Assembly (NCBI RefSeq): GCF_000935125.1
Contig: NZ_JRKI01000010.1
Coordinates: forward strand, 62,001 to 126,000
DNA: 64,000 bases
Direction of reading: 5' to 3'
DNA from: Streptomyces natalensis ATCC 27448
Lineage (GTDB): Bacteria > Actinomycetota > Actinomycetes > Streptomycetales > Streptomycetaceae
Within the stretch, counting starts at the first letter, position 1, and the number at the start of each line of letters is the position of its first letter. The notes under the pieces were generated by a model, which saw only the letters and a list, made by a program, of their open reading frames with translations, did not search any database and was not told the DNA's origin. Positions 29,026 to 37,251 of this stretch are shown here, one piece after another. The translations under genes and the position numbers were made by a program.

Positions 29026-29704
29026 CCCGCAGGGCGTCGCGCGGCGTGCCCGGCCGCCACAGCTCGCACACCAGGCACAGCGTCAGCACCGCCAGCACCG
29101 CCGCGATGTGCTCCTTGCCCGCCAGGTTGCTCTTGATGAACAGCACCTCGAAGACCATCGAGGCCACCACCAGCGAGCAGGTCAGCCAGGCCCGGTAGCG
29201 CCAGCTCACATAGATCGCCAGGCCCACCACGGCGGCCGAGGGGCCGGTGTCCACGACGAACTTGTCCGCGTCCGGCAGCCCGATGGGCGACCCGGGGCCG
29301 ATCCACAGGCCCAGCCGCGCGTACATCGTCCCGGCGAGCGTGGCCAGATAGGCCACCGCGAACATCTGCCGCCAGCCCACACAGATCTCGGCCAGCCCGA
29401 AGACGATCAGGATCTGCACCAGCGCGCCCCACACCGGCAGGTCCAGCGCCGGTACGAACACCGATAGGGGAGTGCGCAGCAGTGCCAGCCAGATGTGCTC
29501 GTAGGCCTGTACGGAGCCGATGTTCTGCACCGGCTGGTAGCCCCACGGCTGGTTCTGGATGACCTGGAGGGCCAGCGTCAGACACACCGCGGTGAGCGTC
29601 AGCGGGATCGCCCGCAGCTTCTTCGCCGCCAGCGCGGCCCACCCCGTCCGCAGGAGCGGGCCCCATTCGGCACGCGCGGCGCGACGCAGGGCCGGCTCGG
29701 TCAT
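29000..29704 (-). CDS. Rhomboid-like membrane protein
   Basis: The product is 234 residues with six or seven hydrophobic helices. The segment TGPSAAVVGLAIYVSWRYR resembles the position of the rhomboid catalytic serine loop, and an Arg-rich helix (GWRQMFAVAYLATLAGTMYAR) precedes it, which fits the actinobacterial rhomboid-like group. The classical GxSG catalytic motif is not present, so proteolysis is doubtful. It overlaps the convergent gene at its 3' end and sits between cobS and cobT, reading in the same direction as both. Confidence 0.75.
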   Translation of the reverse strand: MTEPALRRAARAEWGPLLRTGWAALAAKKLRAIPLTLTAVCLTLALQVIQNQPWGYQPVQNIGSVQAYEHIWLALLRTPLSVFVPALDLPVWGALVQILIVFGLAEICVGWRQMFAVAYLATLAGTMYARLGLWIGPGSPIGLPDADKFVVDTGPSAAVVGLAIYVSWRYRAWLTCSLVVASMVFEVLFIKSNLAGKEHIAAVLAVLTLCLVCELWRPGTPRDALRVSGWGNPR

Positions 29705-30063
29705 CGGCTGTTCTCCAGGTGCTGCTGACGGCGGCACCGTTGCGGCGGGCCCGGGGTGGGATCGGCGCACCGCGCGACGGCGCTGTTGTCGACGAGCATG
29801 GCCCGCACTTCCCCGACAAGGCGGTATTTGCGGTATTTCGTCGGAGCGCGAGCGCGCCATGCCGTTGCCACCCCCGTGGGAACACAACCGAGCGGTGGGC
29901 GTGGTCGGCGCGGCACCGCGGCCCGCGACCGGCCGCGTGCCATCCCCGTAGACGTAGCGGCGCGGCGCGGAGTTGAGCGGGCGCCGCGTGATCTTCACCT
30001 CGTTCGGCGCCGGGTGCCGTGCCGCCGGGTCCCGTGCGCCGGGTGCCGCCCGCCGCCCCGCGG
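29705..30063. other. Intergenic region between cobT and the rhomboid-like gene
   Basis: This is 359 bases without a supportable gene. It contains an A/T-richer patch with GCGGTATTT repeated twice (29819-29838). Short open frames on both strands lack start signals. It may hold the promoter of the rhomboid-like gene. Confidence 0.4.
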
Positions 30064-31110
30064 TCAGTCGCGGACCGGAAGCTCCGCCGCCAGGGCCGCC
30101 GCCGCCTGCACCAGCGGCAGCGCCAGCAGCGCGCCGGTGCCCTCGCCCGCCGTGACGCCGTGGTCGAGCAGCGGGGTGAGCGCGATCCGGTCCAGCGCCT
30201 TGGCCTGCGCCGGCTCGCCGCTCGCCTGCCCGGCCAGCCACCAGTCCGGCGCCCGGAACGCCGCCCGCTGCGCCACCAGCGCACAGGCCGCCGAGACCAC
30301 CCCGTCCAGGATCACCGGCGTCCGGCGCACCGCGCTCTGGAGCAGAAAGCCGGTGATCGCGGTCAGATCCGCGCCGCCGACCGTCGCCAGCAGCTCCAGC
30401 TGGTCGCCGAGCACCGGCCGCGCCCGCCGCAGCGCATCGCGGATCGCCGCGCATTTGCGCATCCACGTCAGATCGTCGATCCGGGCCCCGCCGCGCCCCG
30501 TGACCACCGAGGCGTCCGTCCCGCACAGCGCGGCGATCAGCGTGCTCGCGGCCGTCGTCCCGCCGACGCTCAGATCGCCCAGCACCACCAGATCGGTCCC
30601 GGCGTCCGCCTCCTCGTCCGCGACCGCCATCCCGGCCCGGAACGCTGCCTCGGCCTCCTCGGCGCTCAGCGCGTCCTCGACGTCGATCCGGCCCGAGCCG
30701 CGCCGCACCCGGTGCCGGGTGACGTCCTCCGGCAGCTCCTCGGGGTCGCAGTCCACCGCCATGTCGACGATCCGCAGCGGCACACCGGCGGTCCGCGCCA
30801 GCACCGCCGCCGGGCTCGCACCGTCCAGCACCGCCCGCACCAGGTCCCGGGTCCCGCCGGCCGGCCGGGCCGACACCCCCAGCTCCGCCACCCCGTGGTC
30901 GCCCGCGAACACCACCGCCCGCGGCCGCTCGATGCGCCGCACCGGCACCTGCCGCTGCGCCGCGGCCAGCCACTCGCCCAGTTCGTCCAGCCGCCCCAGC
31001 GCCCCCGGCGCCACGGCCAGCCGGGCCCGCCGTTCCTCGGCGTCACGGCGCGCGGCGCCGTCGGGGCGCTCGATCAGATGGGCGAAGTCATCGAGGTTCA
31101 GGCTGCTCAT
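30064..31110 (-). CDS. cobT: Nicotinate-nucleotide-dimethylbenzimidazole phosphoribosyltransferase
   Basis: CobT makes alpha-ribazole 5'-phosphate, the lower ligand of cobalamin. The product is 348 residues from ATG 31110. Visible are APGALGRLDELGEWLA, VVFAGDHGVAELGVSA, LGDLSVGGTTAASTL with the nucleotide-binding glycines, LLATVGGADLTAITGFLL, and GEGTGA near the C-terminus with the catalytic glutamate region. It is ten bases downstream of a methyltransferase remnant and in line with the cobU fusion. Confidence 0.95.
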   Translation of the reverse strand: MSSLNLDDFAHLIERPDGAARRDAEERRARLAVAPGALGRLDELGEWLAAAQRQVPVRRIERPRAVVFAGDHGVAELGVSARPAGGTRDLVRAVLDGASPAAVLARTAGVPLRIVDMAVDCDPEELPEDVTRHRVRRGSGRIDVEDALSAEEAEAAFRAGMAVADEEADAGTDLVVLGDLSVGGTTAASTLIAALCGTDASVVTGRGGARIDDLTWMRKCAAIRDALRRARPVLGDQLELLATVGGADLTAITGFLLQSAVRRTPVILDGVVSAACALVAQRAAFRAPDWWLAGQASGEPAQAKALDRIALTPLLDHGVTAGEGTGALLALPLVQAAAALAAELPVRD

Positions 31111-31120
31111 TGGGCGCAGA

Positions 31121-31708
31121 TTACCGGCTGGTCCGCCCGCGTGCGCCGGGGTTGAGGGCAAAGCGGACCTCGTGCACCAGCGGTGTCCACGGCGTCCGGA
31201 ACCGGCCGCTGCGGGGCGCCACTTCGCGCACCGACGCGAGCAGCGGTTGCGCGCCCGCCACCAGGACGGCCGCCCGGCGGTAAGACGCGTCGAAGACCAG
31301 CGCGCCGTCGCCGAAGCGCGCCGCGCAGGCCGCGAGCAGCGCCCGCCCGGCCGCCGGTGACAGCCGCCGCAGCACGCCGGGCGCCGTGACGACGACGCCG
31401 AGGCAGGGATCCGGTACGGCATCCAGCCAGCCGGCGTCGGCCGGGGCGCAGGCGACGGTACGGCGGCGCGGGCCGTCCGGGAGCAGCATCCGGCGCACCG
31501 CGGCGACCTCCGGGGACGTCACGGTCAGCCAGGTCAGCCGCCCGTTGTCCAGCCGCCAGAAGCCGGTGCCCAGCCCCTCGCCGAGCGCGACCACCGTGGC
31601 CTGCGGGCGCCGCGCCACATAGGCCCGTACGGCCGCGTCGAACAGCCCCCGCGCGCCCGTCTCAGGGCGGGCGCGGCGGTGGGGAATGCGGTACGGCAGC
31701 GCGTGCAC
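31121..31708 (-). pseudogene. N-terminally truncated LCM-type SAM methyltransferase
   Basis: The frame resembles actinobacterial class I methyltransferases of the leucine carboxyl methyltransferase/TcmP type. Recognisable parts are VRAYVARRPQATVVALGEGL, GTGFWRLDNGRLTWLTV, and RRMLLPDGPR. Normal proteins are ~270 residues; the first ~80 residues are absent and the SAM-contacting acid in the usual LTVDLPEV is replaced (LTVTSPEV). A start at 31708 has no ribosome binding site. It is therefore probably a remnant left between cobU and cobT, though it remains open in frame and is ten bases from cobT. Confidence 0.55.
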
Positions 31709-31792
31709 GCCCCCAGAGGACCCGGCGCCGCGCGTGGGGGCAAGCAGACACGGGCCGGACGGCGCACCGGTCAGCCGCGCGGCCGCCCGCCG

Positions 31793-33046
31793 TCAGCCGC
31801 GCAGCGCAACCGCCTGCCCGGCCACCACCAGCACGACCTGCTCGCACTCCGCCCCGAACGCGGCGTTCAGCCGCCCCAGCTCGTCCCGGAAGCGACGGCC
31901 CGCCGCAGTCGCCGGGACGACGCCGGAGCCGACCTCGTTGCTCACCGCCACCACCGGACGCCGGGCCGCCCGCACCGCCGCGACCAGCGCATCGGTCCGC
32001 TCCCGCAGCGCCCGCCGGCCGCTCGCCGCCCACTTCTCGTCGTCCCACGCCCCGACCTCGTCCATCACCCCGGTCAGCCACAGCGCCAGACAGTCGATGA
32101 GCAGCGGGGTCAGCTCGCCCGGCTCCGCCGGGGCCGTGTGGTCCGGCCCGCCGGTCTCCAGCAGCGGCACCAGATCGCAGGTCTCGACGGTGCGCCAGGT
32201 CGCCGGGCGCCGCTCCCGGTGCAGCGAGATCCGCTCCGCCCACTCCGTATCGCCCTCCCGCGTCCCCCCGGTGGCCACGTACAGCACGTCGGGGAAGGAG
32301 GCCAGCCGCCGCTCCGCCTCCGCCGACTTCCCGCTGCGCGCCCCGCCCAGCACCAGCGTCCGGCGCGGCAGATCGGGCACCGCGTGATACTCGCCGACCA
32401 CCAGCGAGGCCCCGTCCGGCACGGTCCGCGCGCCCGCCGCGGCGAGCCTGCGGTGCAGCTCGGGCCCCGGCGGCGCGCCGTGGTCGATATGGACGGCGAC
32501 CACGTCCGTCGCCGCGTCCACGGCCCCGGTGGCCCGCAGCCGCGCCAGCCCGTCCGGCCGCTCCAGGACGTCCAGCAGCACCATGTCGTACGGGCCGCCC
32601 CCCTGGCCGTGGCCGTGCCCGTCGTCCAGCCCGGCCGGCGCCCCGCCCGGCGGCAGATACAGCAGCCGCTCGCCCTCGGTGCCGGTGATCTCGTACCCCG
32701 TACCCGGGATGTCCACGGCGATCGCCTTCACCCGGTGGCCGTCCAGCAGCGCCAGCTCCCGCCCGTCGGCGACCCGGCCCGGCGTCGGCAGCCCGGCCGG
32801 CACCTCCAGCGCGGGCCCGTCGTGCGGATGCGACAGCAGCACCTGCCGCACCCCGGCCAGCGACGTGCCCGCGCGGGCGGCCGCGAACGCCGGGCCCGGC
32901 GTCAGATCGATCAGCAGCGCACCGTCGATGAGCAGCGCGGTCGCCGCCCGCGCCTCGTCGCCGACGGCGGCCGCACAGGCGGCACACGGGCAGTCGGGGC
33001 GCGGTAGTCCCGCGGGGGCGCCGGTGCCGAGGAGAGTGAGTTCCAC
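31793..33046 (-). CDS. cobU: MBL-fold domain fused to adenosylcobinamide kinase/guanylyltransferase
   Basis: The 417-residue product joins two domains. Residues 1-~220 resemble PhnP-type metallo-beta-lactamase proteins (ELTLLGTGAP, then a PRPDCPCAACA zinc-knuckle-like motif and LSHPHDGPAL), but the canonical HxHxDH is incomplete, so hydrolysis is doubtful. Residues ~229-417 are CobU: P-loop GGARSGKS (234-241), YVATGG, HRERRPATWRTVE, LIDCLALWLTG, and SNEVGSGVVP. CobU phosphorylates adenosylcobinamide and transfers GMP. The GTG start lies at 33046. The fusion suggests the MBL-like part acts with cobinamide salvage. Confidence 0.92.
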   Translation of the reverse strand: MELTLLGTGAPAGLPRPDCPCAACAAAVGDEARAATALLIDGALLIDLTPGPAFAAARAGTSLAGVRQVLLSHPHDGPALEVPAGLPTPGRVADGRELALLDGHRVKAIAVDIPGTGYEITGTEGERLLYLPPGGAPAGLDDGHGHGQGGGPYDMVLLDVLERPDGLARLRATGAVDAATDVVAVHIDHGAPPGPELHRRLAAAGARTVPDGASLVVGEYHAVPDLPRRTLVLGGARSGKSAEAERRLASFPDVLYVATGGTREGDTEWAERISLHRERRPATWRTVETCDLVPLLETGGPDHTAPAEPGELTPLLIDCLALWLTGVMDEVGAWDDEKWAASGRRALRERTDALVAAVRAARRPVVAVSNEVGSGVVPATAAGRRFRDELGRLNAAFGAECEQVVLVVAGQAVALRG

Positions 33047-33110
33047 CTGGCGATTTTCTCCCGGGGAGCGGCGCGCAGCGCGCGGGGGGACCGCAGACAC
33101 GCCCAAACCC

Positions 33111-33249
33111 GTGCGGCGGGGTGGGCCGGGTCAGGAGCCGTGGTGGTTTCGGCCGGTGTCCGGGGCAGGCTGAGGGCACCGCTGTTCCCGTGCGCCGGGG
33201 TGGGCCGGGGCCGGAGCCCTCGGTGGTTCCGGCCGGTGGCAGGGGCAGG
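33111..33249. repeat. Imperfect 60-bp direct duplication (79-bp period)
   Basis: 33111-33169 and 33190-33249 align over ~60 bases with scattered changes, both with the blocks GGGGTGGGCCGGG, GGTGGTT and GGCCGGTG. It lies between the divergent cobU and 33333 genes and could be a promoter duplication. Confidence 0.75.
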
Positions 33250-33332
33250 TGCGGGCGCCGCTATATAGGCTGCGGATCAGCACAGACGCACGACGTGGCA
33301 GAGACGTATTCGGTGGGAGCCAGGAGGCGGAC

Positions 33333-33548
33333 ATGGTGTGGACGTGGCAGTTCGAGAAGGCCGACGGCACGAGCGCGACGCCCGCGGTGGAACCGGAGGA
33401 GTTCACCACACAGGGGGATGCCGAGTCCTGGATCGGCGAGGAGTGGAAGGCGCTGCTGGACGGCGGCGTCGACCAGGTCCGGCTCTTCGAGGACGGCGGT
33501 GAGGTCTACGCGGGCCCGATGAGCCTGCACGCGGCCGAGGAGGGCTGA
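33333..33548 (+). CDS. Small conserved acidic protein
   Basis: The product is 71 residues with AGGAGG seven bases before the ATG. It begins MVWTWQFEKADG and contains DAESWIGEEWKALLDGGVDQVRLFEDG, then GPMSLH, a pattern I associate with small cytoplasmic Streptomyces proteins of unknown role. It has no cysteines or membrane segments. It stands alone between cobU and the DUF3043 gene with a terminator after it. Confidence 0.82.
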   Translation: MVWTWQFEKADGTSATPAVEPEEFTTQGDAESWIGEEWKALLDGGVDQVRLFEDGGEVYAGPMSLHAAEEG

Positions 33549-33578
33549 GCCCCCGCGGCCGGACGGCCCTACGACCGC

Positions 33579-33605
33579 GGGCCGGGTCCCCATCGGACCC
33601 GGCCC
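33579..33605. terminator. Bidirectional hairpin terminator
   Basis: An 11-bp stem (GGGCCGGGTCC with its complement) and five-base loop lie between two convergent genes. Confidence 0.8.
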
Positions 33606-33639
33606 GGCAGTCGGAGAATCCCGCCCGCGGCAGCCGACG

Positions 33640-34236
33640 CTACGGCCGCTCGCCCCGCTTGACCTGCGGCTTGGGCAGCCGCAGCCGCCGCACCTGAAGG
33701 GTGCGCATGATCGCGTACGCCTTGACGCCCTTGAGGTTCTCCTTCGGGAAGCGCTCCGAAAGCAGCTTGCCCAGGCGGAACCAGATGACGGCCGAGTCCA
33801 GCACCATCAGCACGATGATCACGAACCAGAGCAGCAGCGCGATGTCCTGGACGCCCCGCACCCGGATCATGGTGAGCACCAGGATCACCACGGCCATCGG
33901 CAGGAAGAACTCCGCCACGCACCAGCGCGAGTCGATGTAGTCACGGGCGAACCGGCGCACCGGTCCCTTGTCACGCACCGGCAGATAGCGCTCATCGCCG
34001 CTCGCCATGGCCTCGCGCTGGCGGGCCATGTCCGCGCGCCGGGCGTCGCGCTGGGCCCGTACCGCGTCCTTGCGGTTGGCGGGCGTCTGCGCACGGCTGC
34101 GGCGCTGCGTCTGGGAGTCGCTGCGCTTGGGTGTGGGGCGGCCCTTGGGGGCCTGCGGGTCGCGGGGCTGCTGGGGCTGGTCCGCGGTCACCTTGGCGGT
34201 CGCGGCCTGCTGATCCTTCGAACGGCTTCGGAACAC
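33640..34236 (-). CDS. DUF3043 membrane protein
   Basis: The product is 198 residues from GTG 34236. It has a basic, low-complexity N-terminus rich in Lys, Arg and Gln (residues 1-70), the conserved RFARDYIDSRWCVAEFFLP segment, two hydrophobic helices (about 112-128 and 133-152), and a C-terminal RFPKENLKGVKAYAIMRTLQ block. This is the actinobacterial DUF3043 pattern. It is divergent from pspA, a placement conserved in Streptomyces, and may act in envelope homeostasis, which is only context-based. Confidence 0.88.
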   Translation of the reverse strand: MFRSRSKDQQAATAKVTADQPQQPRDPQAPKGRPTPKRSDSQTQRRSRAQTPANRKDAVRAQRDARRADMARQREAMASGDERYLPVRDKGPVRRFARDYIDSRWCVAEFFLPMAVVILVLTMIRVRGVQDIALLLWFVIIVLMVLDSAVIWFRLGKLLSERFPKENLKGVKAYAIMRTLQVRRLRLPKPQVKRGERP

Positions 34237-34471
34237 AGTGCCAGGGTACGTGCTGGCCGGGATTGGGCCAGGGCCGGACGGGGAACGATCCGGCAACGGC
34301 GTTCCCCCGCGGCGTGGCGGGCCGTGGCCGGAGTAGTTGGTGGTTGCGTCTGATGGGGCGGGGTGTGGTTCGTGTGCCCGTCCGGGGCCGGCCCTACTCC
34401 CTGGGCGGGAGAAGCCGGGCTCCTGATCGTCCTGGAGGAGGAGCGCATCGGGCCCCGGACAGTGCGGTAAT

Positions 34472-34499
34472 GGAACCAGGGCCCGTAGTGTGGGGTCTG
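34472..34499 (+). promoter_or_regulatory. Candidate ECF-type promoter for pspA
   Basis: GGAAC (34472) and GGTCTG (34494) are separated by 17 bases, close to Streptomyces sigma-E type promoters (GGAAC, then a GTCT-type -10). The pair lies ~60 bases upstream of pspA. Envelope-stress control of pspA would make sense, but this is a pattern match only. Confidence 0.4.
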
Positions 34500-34557
34500 T
34501 AGATGTGCTGGAGCCTAAGCCCGATATCACTCGGTCAGAAGGGGGCGCGCGAGGCCC

Positions 34558-35361
34558 ATGAGCGGCGATGGTGTCATGAAGCGGATGGGGATGATCTTCC
34601 GCGCGAAGGCCAACAAGGCCCTGGACCGGGCCGAGGACCCGCGCGAGACCCTCGACTACTCGTACCAGAAGCAGCTGGAGCTGCTCCAGAAGGTACGCCG
34701 CGGCGTCGCCGACGTGGCGACCTCCCGCAAACGACTGGAGTTGCAGCTCAACCAGCTCCAGGGACAGTCCTCCAAGCTGGAGGACCAGGGCCGCAAGGCG
34801 CTCGCGCTCGGCCGGGAGGACCTCGCCCGTGAGGCGCTGTCCCGTCGCGCCGCGTTGCAGCAGCAGGTCACCGACCTGGAGACGCAGCATCAGACGCTGC
34901 AGGGCGAGGAGGAGAAGCTCACCCTCGCCGCCCAGCGCCTCCAGGCCAAGGTCGACGCCTTCCGTACGAAGAAGGAGACGATCAAGGCGACCTACACCGC
35001 CGCCCAGGCGCAGACCCGGATCGCCGAGTCGTTCTCCGGTATCTCGGAGGAGATGGGCGACGTCGGTCTGGCCATTCAGCGGGCGGAGGACAAGACCGCG
35101 CAGATGCAGGCCCGCGCCGGTGCCATCGACGAGCTGATGGCGTCCGGTGCGCTGGACGACCCGTCCGGCATGGCCAAGGACGACATCGCCGCCGAGCTGG
35201 ACCGGCTCTCCGGCGGCAGCGACGTCGAGCTGGAGCTCCAGCGGATGAAGGCCGAGCTGGCGGGCGGCCCGGCGGCCGGCCAGCAGGCCATCGAGAGCGG
35301 CCAGGGCGGGCAGGCCCAGCCGGCCCCGCAGCAGGACCAGCCGCGTTTCGACAAGCAGTGA
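34558..35361 (+). CDS. pspA: PspA/IM30 family phage-shock protein A
   Basis: The product is 267 residues, nearly all long amphipathic coiled-coil helices, with MKRMGMIFRAKANKALDRAEDP at the N-terminus (membrane-binding helix) followed by DYSYQKQLELLQKVRRGVA. A Gln/Pro/Gly-rich tail follows the coiled coil. PspA/IM30 (ESCRT-III like) oligomers protect the inner membrane under stress. ATG 34558 is used; a start at 34576 (MKRMG) is possible. The next gene encodes its small partner domain, 90 bases downstream. Confidence 0.95.
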   Translation: MSGDGVMKRMGMIFRAKANKALDRAEDPRETLDYSYQKQLELLQKVRRGVADVATSRKRLELQLNQLQGQSSKLEDQGRKALALGREDLAREALSRRAALQQQVTDLETQHQTLQGEEEKLTLAAQRLQAKVDAFRTKKETIKATYTAAQAQTRIAESFSGISEEMGDVGLAIQRAEDKTAQMQARAGAIDELMASGALDDPSGMAKDDIAAELDRLSGGSDVELELQRMKAELAGGPAAGQQAIESGQGGQAQPAPQQDQPRFDKQ

Positions 35362-35451
35362 CGGCCGGCGGCGGTTAGCCTCGCAGGGACCCCGGCACGG
35401 GGCCGCTGCGCGGGGACCGTCGCCACAGCCGTCGGACCGAGGGAGACCGTC

Positions 35452-35730
35452 GTGATCGTACGGATCATGGGGGAGGGCCAGGTGAAGCTGGATGACAGCC
35501 ACTTCATCGAGCTCAACAAACTGGACGACGAACTGCTCGCGGAAATGGAGAGCGGCGACGAGGAAGGTTTCCACCGCACCCTCGGCGCCCTGCTCGCCGC
35601 CGTCCGGCGGCTGGGCACACCGCTGCCGGACGATGCCCTCGAACCGTCCGAACTGATCCTGCCGTCCGGCGACGCGACGCTGGACGAGGTACGCGAGATG
35701 CTCAGCGACGACGGCCTCATCCCCGGCTGA
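35452..35730 (+). CDS. PspA-associated small protein (PspAA domain)
   Basis: The product is 92 residues, beginning MIVRIMGEGQVKLDDSHFIELNKL, with an acidic helix (LLAEMESGDEEGFHRTLGALL) and PSGDATLDEVREMLSDDGLIPG. This small fold accompanies PspA in Actinobacteria. GAGGGAG stands before the GTG. It follows pspA by 90 bases and is probably cotranscribed; it likely binds PspA or controls its assembly. Confidence 0.88.
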   Translation: MIVRIMGEGQVKLDDSHFIELNKLDDELLAEMESGDEEGFHRTLGALLAAVRRLGTPLPDDALEPSELILPSGDATLDEVREMLSDDGLIPG

Positions 35731-35817
35731 CCGCGGCCGGCACCCGGCTCCACTCCAGCGCACAGCGGTACCCGCCCCGGCTCCCCCCAGGAGACCGGGG
35801 CGCTACCGTTTTCTCTT

Positions 35818-37251
35818 GTGACCTCCCTCGACGCCGTACCCGCACCCGCAGCGGGCATCGTGCCGGACGTCGTGTCCGACACGGTGCGCACGGGCCGTTT
35901 CCGCTGGCACCGTTCGCATCCGCTCGCCGTCGACGCCGCCCTGGCCGCGATGGTCTTCGTGGCGACGCTGTGCGGTGCGGTGGCCGATCCGCACGGCCCG
36001 CACGGCCCCCGTTTCGGCGTCCGCGAGCTGTCCGCCACCACCGTCGTGCTCGCCGCACTCGCCTGCACCGCCCTCATCGCCCGCCGCCGCTTTCCCCGTA
36101 CGGTCCTGGCCGCCACCGGCGCGCTCACCGTCGTCGAGCTGATCGTCCGCTCCAGCGACCCGCGCGCCCCCGTCGCCTTCTCCGCCGTCCTGGCCCTGTT
36201 CACCGTGGCCTCCCGTACGGACCGGCCCACCACCTGGCGCGTCGGCGCGCTGACCGTCGTCGTGCTCACCGCCGCCGCGATGCTCTTCGGCGAACACCCC
36301 TGGTACGCCCAGCAGAACCTGGCGATCTTCGCCTGGACGGGGATGGCCGCGGCCGCGGGCGACGCGGTCCGCAGCCGCCGGGCCTATGTCGACGCCATCC
36401 GCGAGCGCGCCGAGCGCGCCGAACGCACCCGCGAGGAGGAGGCCCGCCGCCGTGTCGCCGAGGAGCGGATGCGCATCGCCCGCGAGCTGCACGATGTCGT
36501 CGCCCACCACATCGCGCTGGTCAACGTCCAGGCCGGGGTCGCCTCCCATGTCATGGACAACCGGCCCGACCAGGCCAAACAAGCCCTGGCGCATGTCCGC
36601 GAGGCGTCCCGCTCGGCGCTTACGGAGCTGCGCGCCACGGTCGGCCTGCTGCGCCAGTCCGACGACCCGAAAGCCCCCACCGAACCGGCTCCGGGCCTGG
36701 GCGTCCTCGATCAGCTCGTCGACGGCTTCGTCCGCGCCGGACTCCCCGTCGACCTCCAGGCCCCGCCCGCGCCGCAGGCCCTGCCCGCCTCTGTCGACCT
36801 CACCGCCTACCGCGTGGTCCAGGAGGCGCTCACCAACGTCCGCAAGCACGCCGGTGACGGCGCCCGCGCCACCGTACGGATCATCCGCACCGAGGCCGCG
36901 CTGACGGTGACGGTCCAGGACGACGGCGGCCGGCCCGACGACGGCCCGGCGGCGGCCCCCGACGGCGGCGGCCACGGCCTGATCGGGATGCGCGAGCGGG
37001 TCTTCGCACTGCGCGGCACCATCGTCACCGGCCCCCGCGCGCAGGGCGGCTTCCAGGTCCGGGTCACCCTCCCGCTGACCGCGGCCGGTACGGACGGGGC
37101 GACCGCACACCGGACGGCGCCGGACGAGACGGCGCCGGACGAGACGGCGCCGGATGAGACGGCGACGCACGCAACCACGACCGGGACGACGCCGCACGAG
37201 ACGACGCCGCACGAGACGACGACCGGAACGACGCCGGGGGAGACCTCATGA
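35818..37251 (+). CDS. NarL-type sensor histidine kinase
   Basis: The product is 477 residues. Four to five N-terminal helices (about 36-180) precede HisKA_3: the phosphorylated histidine is His225 in RELHDVVAHHIALVNVQAG. The HATPase domain shows ALTNVRKHAGDG and GHGLIGMRERVFALRG. The C-terminal ~45 residues are a low-complexity tail (APDET three times, then TTPHET repeats), encoded by 15-base tandem repeats. A TACCGT-like -10 just upstream and no Shine-Dalgarno suggest a leaderless start. It overlaps the response regulator by four bases. Confidence 0.93.
   Translation: MTSLDAVPAPAAGIVPDVVSDTVRTGRFRWHRSHPLAVDAALAAMVFVATLCGAVADPHGPHGPRFGVRELSATTVVLAALACTALIARRRFPRTVLAATGALTVVELIVRSSDPRAPVAFSAVLALFTVASRTDRPTTWRVGALTVVVLTAAAMLFGEHPWYAQQNLAIFAWTGMAAAAGDAVRSRRAYVDAIRERAERAERTREEEARRRVAEERMRIARELHDVVAHHIALVNVQAGVASHVMDNRPDQAKQALAHVREASRSALTELRATVGLLRQSDDPKAPTEPAPGLGVLDQLVDGFVRAGLPVDLQAPPAPQALPASVDLTAYRVVQEALTNVRKHAGDGARATVRIIRTEAALTVTVQDDGGRPDDGPAAAPDGGGHGLIGMRERVFALRGTIVTGPRAQGGFQVRVTLPLTAAGTDGATAHRTAPDETAPDETAPDETATHATTTGTTPHETTPHETTTGTTPGETS

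Noticed and set aside
29701..29943. 80-codon minus-strand gene upstream of the rhomboid-like gene
   Set aside because: No ribosome binding site, Arg/Pro-rich, and conflicting open frames on the other strand of equal quality.
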